Below, in pieces: positions 16,468 to 24,433 of a stretch of DNA of 64,000 bases (the first letter of the stretch is position 1; every line of letters starts with the position of its first letter). This DNA comes from an uncultured bacterium. Lineage in GTDB: Bacteria > Planctomycetota > UBA1135 > GCA-002686595. The stretch spans positions 207,306 through 271,305 of the forward strand of contig CALJGV010000006.1 of NCBI GenBank assembly GCA_938075305.1, read 5' to 3'. Both the position numbers and the translations under genes were made by a program. The notes below the pieces were generated by a model. That model was not told where the DNA came from. It made no database searches and was given only the letters and a program-made list of their open reading frames with translations.

Positions 16468-17274
16468 TCAGCCTCCGTTGAGGAGACCGGGGACGCCGGC
16501 CGGGCCACGGTCAGGGCCGGAGAATACCGGCTCGTCGTAGAGCACCCGCACCATGTAGAGCCCCCGGGCCGGGGCCGTGGGGCCGGCCAGGCTGCGGTCC
16601 CCCGCCTCGAGCGCGGCGCTCACATCGTCGGGCGTCATGGCCCCCTTCCCCACCTGGATCAGGGTGCCCGCGATGGTCCGCACCATGTTGTAGAGGAAGC
16701 CGTCCCCCTGGACGACGATGGCGAAGCGCTCGCGCCGCGCCACGAGCCGCAGGTGCTGCACCGTGCGGACCGTGGACTTGCGCGGGGAGCCCGCGGTCGC
16801 GAACGCCGCGAAGTCTCGTCGACCGATGATGCGCCGGGCCGCGGCCTCCATCGCCCCACGGTTCAGCGGCGCGGGCTCCCAATGGACGTGCTCGACCCCG
16901 AGCGCGGGCCGGTGTCGAGTGCTCTGCACCACGTAGGCGTAGCGCTTGCCCCGCGCGTCGAATCGTGCGTGGAAGTCGTCCCGGCAGGTCTCGGCCCTTC
17001 GGATCCGAACCCCGGCGGGCAGGTGGGCGTTGAGGGCGTGGCGCAGGCGATCGTCATCCAGGCGTGTGTCCAAATGGAAGTGCGCCACCTGCCGCAGCGC
17101 ATGCACCCCCGTGTCGGTGCGGCCCGCCCCGTGGATCGTCACGATCGTGCCCAGGAGGTCCGCAAGGCCATCCTCGATGGAGGCCTGGACGCTGTCAAAG
17201 CCGTCCTGCCGCTGCCACCCGTAGAAGAGTGAGCCGTCGTACGCGACCTCGATGCGGACGTTTCGCAGCGCCAT
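16468..17274 (-). CDS. truA: tRNA pseudouridine(38-40) synthase TruA
   Basis: A 268-residue TruA with AYDGSLFYGWQ near the start and the catalytic aspartate (Asp54) in GAGRTDTGVHA. Further family motifs are FHARFDARGKRYAY and FLYNMVRTIAGTL. It isomerises uridines 38-40 in tRNA anticodon stems. It lies 20 bases downstream of rpoN and so is probably in the same transcript; this insertion between rpoN and hpf is not the standard order. Confidence 0.97.
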   Translation of the reverse strand: MALRNVRIEVAYDGSLFYGWQRQDGFDSVQASIEDGLADLLGTIVTIHGAGRTDTGVHALRQVAHFHLDTRLDDDRLRHALNAHLPAGVRIRRAETCRDDFHARFDARGKRYAYVVQSTRHRPALGVEHVHWEPAPLNRGAMEAAARRIIGRRDFAAFATAGSPRKSTVRTVQHLRLVARRERFAIVVQGDGFLYNMVRTIAGTLIQVGKGAMTPDDVSAALEAGDRSLAGPTAPARGLYMVRVLYDEPVFSGPDRGPAGVPGLLNGG

Positions 17275-17294
17275 GGCGCCGGGAGGATAGCCGC

Positions 17295-18674
17295 TCAGGC
17301 GTGGCGCTTGCGCCGATAGGAGCTCGGGATCCCGAGTTCCTTGCGGTACTTGGCGACCGTCCGCCGCGCGACGGCGAGCCCGGCCTCGCCGAGGGCCTCG
17401 ACGATCGCCTCGTCGGAGAGGGGCGCGGAGGGCTCCTCGCCCTCCACCAGGTGCTTTACCCGGATCCTGACCGCCTCGGTGGCGGCGGCCCCTCCCTCCC
17501 CCGCCGAGGAGGTCGAGCTCTGGAAGAACTGCCGCAGCGGGAGGATCCCGAAGGGTGTCTGGAGGGACTTCCCGGCCACCGCGCGGCTGATGGTGCTGGG
17601 CGCGAGCCCGAGCTCCGCGGCGAGGTCGGTCATCGACAGGGGGCGCAGGCCCGAGAGGCCCTCGCTCATGAACCGAGGCTGGCGGCGGATGACGCCCTCG
17701 GCCACACGGAGCAGCGTCGCGCCCCTCATCTCCACCGCCTCCGCCAAGGAGCGCGCCCGGTCGACCTTGCCCCGCAGGTAGCCGCGGGCGTCGGGCTCGA
17801 GGGCGCCGCTGCCGAGCAGCTCCTCGGCCATGGGGTCGATGGTGACGGACGGCAGCAGGCCGCGGACGAGCTCGACGCTCACGCGATCACCGTCCCTTTG
17901 CACCATGACATCCGGCTGGATGGTGGGCGCCGCGTCCACCGTGAGGTACGCGGCCGGCCGCGTCTCGAGCTGCCCGAGGACCCCGAGCAGCCGATCGAGC
18001 TCGCCGAGCTCGAGGCCCAGCTTCGCCGCCACCGACGGGCGACGGTTCCGGGAGAGCTCGAAGAGGAAGTCCTCGAGCAGGGAGCAGAGGAGCGCGTAGT
18101 CCTCGTCCGCCGGATCGAGCTGGAGGAGCAGGGCTTCGACGGAGGAGCGAGCGCCTATGCCGGCGGGCTCCAGCTGCTGGAGCTCCCCGATCGCCCGGCC
18201 GAGCAACGCCCAGCCCGACTCGGTCCCGGCGAGCGCGAGGTCTGCGGCTACCGCCAGGTCCATGAGCTCCTCGTCGGAGGTCGTTAGGAGGCCGGCGGGG
18301 TCCAGGCAGTCCACGAGGAAGCACACCCACCCCCTCACGTCCTCGTCGACCTCCCGCGTCGACAGCTGCGCCTCGAGGGTGTCGGAGAGGGAGAGGCTGC
18401 GGTCCGGCTGGGCCTCGAGCAGCGCGTGATGGTCGTCGCTGGCCCTCATGGCGGCGGCCCGCGATCGCGACGGCTCCAGCCGGTCCCGCTCGGCCGACAG
18501 CTCGGGGCGAGCCGCCTCCACCACGAGGGCCTCGTTGCCCTCCGCCTGCTCCATGAGCCAGCCCTCGAGGTCCGCGCCCGGGAGGGCGAGCACCTCGATC
18601 GCCTGGAGCATGCGCGGCGCCAGGACCATGTCCTGGCGCTGGTGCAGACCGTGATTGAGTCCGAGCTTGGCCAT
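17295..18674 (-). CDS. rpoN: RNA polymerase sigma-54 factor
   Basis: A 459-residue sigma-54. Region I resembles the activator-responsive segment (MVLAPRMLQAIEVLALP). The core-binding region occupies about 100-240, a helix-turn-helix lies near 350-375 (MTDLAAELGLAPSTISRAV), and the RpoN box VARRTVAKYRKELGIP is at the C-terminus. It directs transcription from -24/-12 promoters that need AAA+ activators. It is slightly shorter than the usual 470-500 residues, mainly in the acidic linker. It lies upstream of truA, hpf and ptsN. Confidence 0.97.
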   Translation of the reverse strand: MAKLGLNHGLHQRQDMVLAPRMLQAIEVLALPGADLEGWLMEQAEGNEALVVEAARPELSAERDRLEPSRSRAAAMRASDDHHALLEAQPDRSLSLSDTLEAQLSTREVDEDVRGWVCFLVDCLDPAGLLTTSDEELMDLAVAADLALAGTESGWALLGRAIGELQQLEPAGIGARSSVEALLLQLDPADEDYALLCSLLEDFLFELSRNRRPSVAAKLGLELGELDRLLGVLGQLETRPAAYLTVDAAPTIQPDVMVQRDGDRVSVELVRGLLPSVTIDPMAEELLGSGALEPDARGYLRGKVDRARSLAEAVEMRGATLLRVAEGVIRRQPRFMSEGLSGLRPLSMTDLAAELGLAPSTISRAVAGKSLQTPFGILPLRQFFQSSTSSAGEGGAAATEAVRIRVKHLVEGEEPSAPLSDEAIVEALGEAGLAVARRTVAKYRKELGIPSSYRRKRHA

Positions 18675-18725
18675 CGGGGGGTGTATCGGCCGATCCCGCC
18701 GAATCCCGTAGCCCGCTCTCCCCCC

Positions 18726-19343
18726 TCAGCCCTGTCGGCGCCGGATGGCCCTGCGGTCCTCCAGGGCATCCTCGAGGACCCCCTTGTGGAGGTACTCGAT
18801 GGCGCTGCCCGCCGGCAGCCCCCTGGCGAGGCGACTGACGGTCAGCCCGTCGATCCCGGCGGACTCCAGGGCGTCTAGGACCAGCAGCGCCGTGGCCTCC
18901 CCCTCCTTGTCCGGGTCCGTGGCGAGGATCACCTCCTTCACGCCCCCGCCCTGGGCTCGGCGAATGAGGCCCTTCACGGCGAGGTGTCGCTCCTCCGTAC
19001 CGTCAGCGGGGTTCAGGGCCCCCATCAAGACGTGATAGCGCCCCTGGAAGACGCCCGCCCGCTCGAGGGCCTCCACGTGACGCGGCTCCTCGACCACGGC
19101 GAGGGTCGACGCGTCCCGCTCGGGGTCCGAGCAGACCTCGCAGAGCTTGCCCTCACAGACGTTGCCGCACTCCGAGCAGCGACGGGCGCTCTCGAGGGCC
19201 AGGGCCAGGCCGTCCCGCAGGCCGCGGCCGGCCGCGGCGTCACGGAGGACGTGGAAGGTCAGGCGCTCGGCGCTCACGCGCCCCACGCCGGGGAGGGCTT
19301 CGAAGGCGCGGACCAGCGACTCGACGGGGGCGGGGTAAGCCAT
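18726..19343 (-). CDS. recR: Recombination mediator RecR
   Basis: A 205-residue RecR. The N-terminal helix-hairpin-helix (LPGVGRVSAERLTFHVL) is followed by a four-cysteine zinc finger (CSECGNVCEGKLCEVC) and a TOPRIM domain with VVEEPRHVEALE and ILATDPDKEGEAT. With RecO and RecF it loads RecA on gapped DNA. It is the third gene of dnaX-ybaB-recR, an order conserved across many bacteria, 31 bases after ybaB. Confidence 0.97.
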   Translation of the reverse strand: MAYPAPVESLVRAFEALPGVGRVSAERLTFHVLRDAAAGRGLRDGLALALESARRCSECGNVCEGKLCEVCSDPERDASTLAVVEEPRHVEALERAGVFQGRYHVLMGALNPADGTEERHLAVKGLIRRAQGGGVKEVILATDPDKEGEATALLVLDALESAGIDGLTVSRLARGLPAGSAIEYLHKGVLEDALEDRRAIRRRQG

Positions 19344-19374
19344 GGTGCTTGGGGTGTGCGGTGCGCTCAGCGCC

Positions 19375-19698
19375 TCAGGAGAACCACGGCAGCTGGACGC
19401 CGCCGGTGACCTGCGTCAACCGCTCGATGCGCTGGCGCTTGGCCCTGGCCTGCGCGTCCTTCGTGGCGGCGAGGACGAGCTCATCGAGTCCCGACGGGTC
19501 AGAGGCCCGCGCCGCCTCTTCGGAGATCCGGATCCCCTGGACCTGACCGAGCCCGTCCACCGTGGCCCCCACCACGCCTCCCCCGGCGGAGCCGTCGATG
19601 CGATCCTCGCCGAGCTCCTCGAGGGCCTCACGGACGCGGCGGTCCATCTCCTGCGCCTGGGACAGCAGGTTGCCCATATCTCCGAAGGCTCCGGTCAT
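19375..19698 (-). CDS. ybaB: YbaB/EbfC nucleoid-associated protein
   Basis: A 107-residue YbaB-family protein with the helical start LLSQAQEMDRRVREALEEL and the conserved glycine-rich middle (GSAGGGVVGATVDGLGQV). These dimers bind DNA and bridge it. The ATG at 19698 is preceded by GGAG. The longer frame upstream does not match the family. It sits between dnaX and recR, as is typical. Confidence 0.92.
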   Translation of the reverse strand: MTGAFGDMGNLLSQAQEMDRRVREALEELGEDRIDGSAGGGVVGATVDGLGQVQGIRISEEAARASDPSGLDELVLAATKDAQARAKRQRIERLTQVTGGVQLPWFS

Positions 19699-19809
19699 GG
19701 TCGATCTCCACGGGACGCGAGGGTCCCCTTGGTCTGAGGTCTGTTGGTCTTGGCACTCTTGTCGAGTGACCTGGATGTTGCGTCTGCGGACCCGCGGCGC
19801 CAAGCCCCG

Positions 19810-21582
19810 TCAGTCCTCGACCCGGCCGCCGAAGAGCTCCGTGATCTCCTGGGTGAAGCCATCGGCGCTGGAGCCTCCGCGGTGGATCTCAAGTTTGAGC
19901 GCGACCTCCTCGCCGGAGACCGCCCTGAAGGCCGCCTCGATGGAGGCCCTCGAGTCGGGCCGCTCCATGAAGGCCAGCTCCGGCTCGGTCAGGCCGCGTA
20001 CCTTCAGCGGCGCCACGCTGTTGCTCTCACGCACGAGCTCCCCCTTCTTGGAGAGCAGGCCCGCGAGCTCCCTCGAGCTGCGCCCGAGTTCCTGGAGCAG
20101 CCCCGTCCAGCGGTCGGCGGTGCTGTTGGTCTGGACCCGCGCGGTCGAGCCGGCAGCCCGTCGATCGCGCGCCGAAGGCGGCCTGCGCTCGGGCGAGGGC
20201 TGGACGCGAACCTCTGCCTGTGCGGGGGCGGCGGGGGGCGCCTGGGGCGGGGCCGCGGGGCGTGCCTTGCCGGCGCGCTCGGACGGGGGGACGTAGGCCT
20301 CCGGCGCTGGCGCGACGCCCCTGGGGGCCGGCGGCGTGGGCGGTGCCTGGGTGGGCGCTGGAGCCGGCGCCGGGGCAGGAGCCCGCGGCGCGGGCGCCGC
20401 CGGTGAGGGGGCGGGCGACGCCGGAGCGCCACCGAGGCGCGCCTCGAGGGCCTCGAGCCGCCGGCACATCTCCTCCACCGGCATGGTGGCCTCGGGCCGG
20501 CAGAGGTCGAGGAGCGTCGTCTCAAGGACGAGGCGTGCGTGGGCGCGCATGTGGACCGGCCCCATCCGCTCACGGGCGTGGAGCAACTCCTGGAGCATCA
20601 GCTCGACCCGGCCTGCACCGAAGGACTTGGCGAGGGCGGCCATGCGAGCCCGGCTCTCCGCGCTCGCAGCCCCCGCGGCCATGGGCGCGTCCTCTCCCAC
20701 CAGCGCGAGCACCAGCGCGGTGCGCACGTACCCGAGGAGTGCGTCGAGGAACGCGGGCTCCTCGCCCTCGCGCGCGGGGAGCGCGGCCAGCAGCCCCGGC
20801 GGATCCGCCTGGAGGATCGCGCCGAGCACGGCCTCCACGGCCTCGTTCGTTCCCTCGCCCGCCAGGCGCTCGGTGTCGGCGAGCCGCGGCTTCCGGCCCA
20901 CCTGGGCCAGGAGCTGATCCGCCAGGGAGAGCGCGTCCCGCATGCCGCCCCTGGCCAGCCTCGCGATCTGCGCGGTGACCCCCTCCTCCGCCTCGATCTG
21001 CTCGGCGGCGAAGACCTCGTCGAGGCGCGCCTGGATCTCGGACTCCGAGAGCGCCGACAGGCGCAGCACCTGACAGCGGGACACGACGGTGTCGGGGACC
21101 TTGTGGAGCTCGGTGGTGGCGAAGAGGAACTTGACGTGGGGCGGCGGCTCCTCGAGCGTCTTCAGGAGCGCGTTGAACGCGCTCTTGGAGAGCATGTGCA
21201 CCTCGTCGATGAGGAACACCTTGAAGCGCGCAGCGAGGGGGACATAGGAGGCCTGGTCCCGCAGACCCCGGACATGGTCCACGCTCGTGTTGGAGGCGGC
21301 GTCGATCTCGATGAGGTCGCCCTCCGCCCCGGCGTCGTAGGCGAGGCAGCGCGCGCAAACCCCGCACGGGTCGGCCGTCGGCCCCTCCTCGCAGTTCAGC
21401 GCCTTGGCGAAGAGCCGCGCCGAGGTGGTCTTGCCCGTCCCTCGGGGCCCGAAGAAGAGATAGGCGTGCCCGACGCGGTCCTCGGCGATGGCGCCCCGGA
21501 GGGTACGGGTGACCACGTCTTGCCCGGCCACCTCGGCGAAGGTCCGCGGGCGGTATTTTCGGGCGAGGACGAGGTAGGACAT
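19810..21582 (-). CDS. dnaX: DNA polymerase III subunits gamma/tau
   Basis: A 590-residue clamp-loader ATPase starting MSYLVLARKYRPRTFAEVAG. Walker A is GPRGTGKTTSARLF, followed by the four-cysteine zinc module (NCEEG...CGVCARC), Walker B VFLIDEVHMLS and the SRC motif (VVSRCQVLRL). A Pro/Ala-rich linker at about residues 385-470 precedes a C-terminal tau-like domain. I see no A-AAA-AAG slippery site of the E. coli type, so a frameshifted gamma form is not evident. No strong Shine-Dalgarno precedes the ATG. It lies downstream of the SRP RNA gene and heads dnaX-ybaB-recR. Confidence 0.96.
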   Translation of the reverse strand: MSYLVLARKYRPRTFAEVAGQDVVTRTLRGAIAEDRVGHAYLFFGPRGTGKTTSARLFAKALNCEEGPTADPCGVCARCLAYDAGAEGDLIEIDAASNTSVDHVRGLRDQASYVPLAARFKVFLIDEVHMLSKSAFNALLKTLEEPPPHVKFLFATTELHKVPDTVVSRCQVLRLSALSESEIQARLDEVFAAEQIEAEEGVTAQIARLARGGMRDALSLADQLLAQVGRKPRLADTERLAGEGTNEAVEAVLGAILQADPPGLLAALPAREGEEPAFLDALLGYVRTALVLALVGEDAPMAAGAASAESRARMAALAKSFGAGRVELMLQELLHARERMGPVHMRAHARLVLETTLLDLCRPEATMPVEEMCRRLEALEARLGGAPASPAPSPAAPAPRAPAPAPAPAPTQAPPTPPAPRGVAPAPEAYVPPSERAGKARPAAPPQAPPAAPAQAEVRVQPSPERRPPSARDRRAAGSTARVQTNSTADRWTGLLQELGRSSRELAGLLSKKGELVRESNSVAPLKVRGLTEPELAFMERPDSRASIEAAFRAVSGEEVALKLEIHRGGSSADGFTQEITELFGGRVED

Positions 21583-21613
21583 CAGGTGGGGCGCCGCGCC
21601 GGCGCTCGGGTGG

Positions 21614-21642
21614 AGGATAACGCCTCGGGCCCGGTTCGAAGC
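21614..21642 (-). promoter_or_regulatory. Weak candidate promoter for dnaX
   Basis: A -10-like TATCCT (21619-21614) lies about 32 bases upstream of the dnaX start. The -35 position (GCTTCG, 17-base spacing) matches poorly. The same -10 hexamer occurs in the tRNA-tuf promoter. Confidence 0.25.
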
Positions 21643-21775
21643 AGCCTTCGCCCCGGTCAGCCGGGAGGGGCCTGGATCCCGCAGTGGGCGAGGCCCGCGA
21701 TGGACGCACGGCGGCCCCTGAGAGTCGCCGTGGATCTGAGGCCCCCCCGCCGGGGTAGCCGGCGGCCGCCGCCGT

Positions 21776-21792
21776 CTCCTGCAGCCCAGGAG
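21776..21792 (-). terminator. Hairpin after the SRP RNA gene
   Basis: A perfect 6-bp stem CTCCTG/CAGGAG with a 5-base loop lies about 18 bases past the inferred 3' end of the SRP RNA. No T-run follows. Confidence 0.35.
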
Positions 21793-21809
21793 GGACCGCG
21801 CGCGCCGAA

Positions 21810-21906
21810 GGGCCCGGGCACCTCGCGCCTGACGTGAGGACCTTAGGGCTGCTCCGTTCCCGGCCTGACCCGGTTCGGACCTACGCCATCGCGTGGGACC
21901 GGACCC
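21810..21906 (-). ncRNA. ffs: Signal recognition particle 4.5S RNA
   Basis: The minus strand holds the universal Ffh-binding core GTCAGGCCGGGAACGGAGCA followed by GCCCTAAGG (about 21841-21868). The flanks pair as expected for a small bacterial SRP RNA: GGGTCCGG at the 5' end with CCGGGCCC at the 3' end, and ACC/GGT around the core. This gives a rod of about 97 bases. The ends are set by the terminal stem and may be off by a few bases. It lies between tRNA-Ser(GGA) and dnaX, as in Bacillus subtilis, where scr precedes dnaX. Confidence 0.88.
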
Positions 21907-21970
21907 ATCGCCGCGCACGGTTGTGCCTGCTACTGAGTTGCTGCCCATCCCCCCCCGAGGTGGGAGGGAA

Positions 21971-22060
<90 letters not shown>

Positions 22061-22143
22061 GTCTAGTTGTCGTGTTCCCCCGCCGAGCGAGGAGGCTCTC
22101 GGCCTCCCCCAAGGACCGGGCCGCTTGGCCAGGGATGGAAGGA

Positions 22144-22233
22144 TGGCGGAGAGGGTGGGATTTGAACCCACGAGACCCGTAAAGGCCTACTGGTTTTCGA
22201 AACCAGCGCATTCGGCCACTCTGCCACCTCTCC
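22144..22233 (-). tRNA. tRNA-Ser(CGA)
   Basis: A 90-base serine tRNA with a long variable arm. The anticodon loop TTCGAAA gives anticodon CGA, reading UCG. The acceptor stem is the same as in the neighbouring tRNA-Ser(GGA), and CCA is encoded. It lies 83 bases upstream of that tRNA and downstream of tadA. Confidence 0.97.
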
Positions 22234-22237
22234 GCCC

Positions 22238-22268
22238 GGGGGCTGCAGCCTCGCAGCTGTAGGCCCCC
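22238..22268 (-). terminator. Hairpin between tadA and tRNA-Ser(CGA)
   Basis: GGGGGC pairs with GCCCCC, and an inner CAGC/GCTG stem extends the hairpin. It lies 25 bases after the tadA stop and directly before the tRNA. It may end tadA transcription or serve as a processing structure. Confidence 0.45.
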
Positions 22269-22293
22269 TGGACTGGTCGATGGACGAACGCGC

Positions 22294-22788
22294 TCAGCGC
22301 TTGTCGCGGAAGAACTGCTGCAGCAGTCGCCGCGACTCTTCCGCGTGGAGTCCCTCGCGGATCTCCGCCACATGGTTCAGCCTGGGATCGGTGAGGACCG
22401 TGCCGAGGGAGGCTGCGCCTCCGAACTTTGGGTCCCGGACCGACCAGACCACCCGCGCGATCCGCGCGTGGCTCAGCGCACCTGCGCACATGAAGCAGGG
22501 CTCCACCGTGGTGTACACCGTGGCGCCGGGGAGCCGCATGTCGCCGGTCCGCTGGAAGGCATCGCTGAGCGCGAGCATCTCCGCGTGAGCGGTGGCCTCT
22601 CCGTGGGCACGGCAGCGGTTCCGGCCCACGCCGAGCAGCGCGCCGCCACGGACCACGACGGCGCCGATCGGCACCTCGTCGGCGTCTCGCGCCTCCTCGG
22701 CGTACGCCAAGGCCAGCGCGATGCCCGCCAGGTCGTCCACGTCGTCGCCGGGAGCTCGGGGGTCCTCGATGCTGAGGGTCTCGTCCAT
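22294..22788 (-). CDS. tadA: tRNA-specific adenosine deaminase TadA
   Basis: A 164-residue zinc deaminase with AHAEMLAL (zinc ligand His and catalytic Glu) and PCFMCAGAL (two zinc cysteines), plus the TadA-specific RVVWSVRDPKFGGAASL. It converts A34 to inosine in tRNA-Arg(ACG), allowing one tRNA to read CGU, CGC and CGA. The ATG at 22788 matches the family start. Its substrate tRNA lies 160 bases upstream on the same strand. The tadA / tRNA-Ser / SRP RNA / dnaX order recalls Bacillus. Confidence 0.96.
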   Translation of the reverse strand: MDETLSIEDPRAPGDDVDDLAGIALALAYAEEARDADEVPIGAVVVRGGALLGVGRNRCRAHGEATAHAEMLALSDAFQRTGDMRLPGATVYTTVEPCFMCAGALSHARIARVVWSVRDPKFGGAASLGTVLTDPRLNHVAEIREGLHAEESRRLLQQFFRDKR

Positions 22789-22948
22789 CGTCAGATTGTC
22801 AGAGGACCGCCGAGATGGTTGAGCGTCACCGGCGGTCTTCGAAGAGCAGGCCCGGATCCGGCCCTGGATCCTGACCCGCCGACCTGAGGTGACTTGTGAG
22901 GGGCCCGAGAGCGCGGGGGCGACCGGCCGCAGGTCGCGGTCGGTTGAG

Positions 22949-23025
22949 TGGTACACCCGAGAGGATTCGAACCTCTAACCTCCTGATCCGTAGTCAGGTG
23001 CTCTATCCAGTTGAGCTACGGGTGC
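22949..23025 (-). tRNA. tRNA-Arg(ACG)
   Basis: A 77-base tRNA with acceptor GCACCCG paired to CGGGTGT (one G-U at the first pair), anticodon loop CTACGGA (anticodon ACG), T-loop GTTCGAATC and encoded CCA. A34 should be edited to inosine by TadA, whose gene follows immediately. Confidence 0.97.
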
Positions 23026-23039
23026 GTTTGAGAGGCGAG

Positions 23040-23068
23040 GTTGTAGCCGTGACCGGGGCGACCGTCAA
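23040..23068 (-). promoter_or_regulatory. Promoter for tRNA-Arg(ACG)
   Basis: TTGACG (23068-23063) and TACAAC (23045-23040) are spaced by 17 bases. The start site would be near 23033, eight bases before the mature tRNA 5' end. This is a good sigma-70-type match in an ideal position. Confidence 0.65.
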
Positions 23069-23271
23069 GATTCGGCGAGCGAAAGCCAGCGACCCGCCCA
23101 CCCCGGCGCGCCCGGCCCGAGGCCCCGCCCCCCATCGACCGCCACGCCCACCCGGCGGCGGGAGGGGGGCGCGCTGGGCCGGGGCGGGCCGGACCAGGGC
23201 ACCTGGCAGGGGGAGGACGCCACCGGCGGGATCGAGGATCCCACCTCCCCACGCCGATCGCGCTGGAACGC

Positions 23272-23297
23272 GGCCCGATCCATCGTAGGATCGGGCC
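23272..23297. promoter_or_regulatory. 26-bp palindrome upstream of the carbamoyltransferase gene
   Basis: GGCCCGATCC and GGATCGGGCC flank a 6-base centre, a perfect 10-bp dyad ending 22 bases before the start codon. A -10-like TAGGAT (23286-23291) with CTGGAA 17 bases upstream overlaps it. It could be an operator for a dimeric repressor or a hairpin in the mRNA leader. Confidence 0.45.
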
Positions 23298-23319
23298 CCT
23301 CGCTCCCCCCATTGATGCA

Positions 23320-24333
23320 ATGACCAGGACCACCCAGAGTCTGATCCGCCTCCGCGACCTCACCGAGTCCCGCCTCGAGGACATCCTCGACCTCGCGCAG
23401 CGTTTCAAGGCCGGCTCTCAGCGCGCCGAGCTGGCAGGGAAGTCCGTGGGCTTCCTCTTCTTCCGCGGGTCGCTGCGGACCCGCACCTCCTTCGAGGTCG
23501 CCATCCAGCAGCTGGGCGGCCGCGGGGTCCACCTGTCCGCCGGCTCGGACTTCTGGGAGGTGGAGGCCCGCGACGGTGTCGTGATGGACGGCACCGCCCC
23601 CGAACACGTCCGGGACGCCGCCGCCGTCCTCTCCACCTATTGCGACGCCCTCGCCATCCGGCCCAAGCCCGCGGGCAAGGCCTGGGAGGTGGACCGGCGG
23701 GACGAGGGCATCCGCGCCTGGGCCAGCAACAGCAGCGTCCCTGTCATCAACATGGAGAGCGCGCTCTGGCACCCTCTGCAGGCCCTCGCCGATCTCCTGA
23801 CCCTGCGCGAGACCTTCGGCAAGGACATCACCGGCCGCCGCCTCGCCATCGTGTGGACCCCGTCCCCCACCCCCGCGGGCCCGGCCGTCGTCCACTCCCT
23901 GCTACACGCCGCGCTGCGCGCGGGCGCCAACGTCTCCCTCGCGCACCCGCCCGGCTACGAGCTGGATGGCGGCGTGCTGAGCGAAGCCCGTCAGCTCGCC
24001 GCGGAGGGCGGCGCCAGCTTCGAGGAGGTGTCGTCCGCCGAGGCCGCCGCACGCGGCGCCCACGTGGTCTACGCCCGCTCGTGGGGTGCCCTCGAGAGCT
24101 ACGGTCAGCCGACCATCGCCGCGCACCGGGTCGCCCAGAGCCGCGACTGGCTCGTGGACGAGAACCTCATGAAGCTCGGCGACGACGCGCGCCTCATGCA
24201 CCCGATGCCCGTGCGCCGCAACCTCGAGGTGACCGACGAGGTCATCGACGGGCCGAGGAGCCTCGTCTACACCCAGGCAGCGAACCGCCTCCCCACCCAG
24301 AAGGGCCTGTTGTCCCTGCTGCTGCGCGGCTGA
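23320..24333 (+). CDS. argF: N-acetylornithine/N-succinylornithine-type carbamoyltransferase
   Basis: A 337-residue transcarbamoylase of arginine biosynthesis. The carbamoyl-phosphate motif reads SLRTRTSFEVA. Other family motifs are GVVMDGTAPEH, PVINMESALWHPLQ, VVYARSWGAL and MPVRRNLEVTDEVIDGP. These align with the Xanthomonas N-acetylornithine enzyme rather than with ordinary ornithine carbamoyltransferase, which has STRTR and HCLP. The product would be N-acetyl- or N-succinyl-citrulline; I cannot decide between them. It is on the plus strand, opposite to all genes before it, with no visible Shine-Dalgarno and a palindrome just upstream. Confidence 0.88.
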   Translation: MTRTTQSLIRLRDLTESRLEDILDLAQRFKAGSQRAELAGKSVGFLFFRGSLRTRTSFEVAIQQLGGRGVHLSAGSDFWEVEARDGVVMDGTAPEHVRDAAAVLSTYCDALAIRPKPAGKAWEVDRRDEGIRAWASNSSVPVINMESALWHPLQALADLLTLRETFGKDITGRRLAIVWTPSPTPAGPAVVHSLLHAALRAGANVSLAHPPGYELDGGVLSEARQLAAEGGASFEEVSSAEAAARGAHVVYARSWGALESYGQPTIAAHRVAQSRDWLVDENLMKLGDDARLMHPMPVRRNLEVTDEVIDGPRSLVYTQAANRLPTQKGLLSLLLRG

Positions 24334-24433
24334 GGCCTCCCGTCGACGCGCCCTCAGCCCCGGTCCGACTCCCGCCCGACTCTCCGCCGGCCCCCCCCCA
24401 GGGCCCCTCAAACTCGCCAGCCCCCCACCGTCC

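Noticed and set aside
19810..21582. A programmed frameshift site for a short gamma form in dnaX
   Set aside because: No A-AAA-AAG or similar slippery heptamer with a downstream hairpin was found in the expected region.
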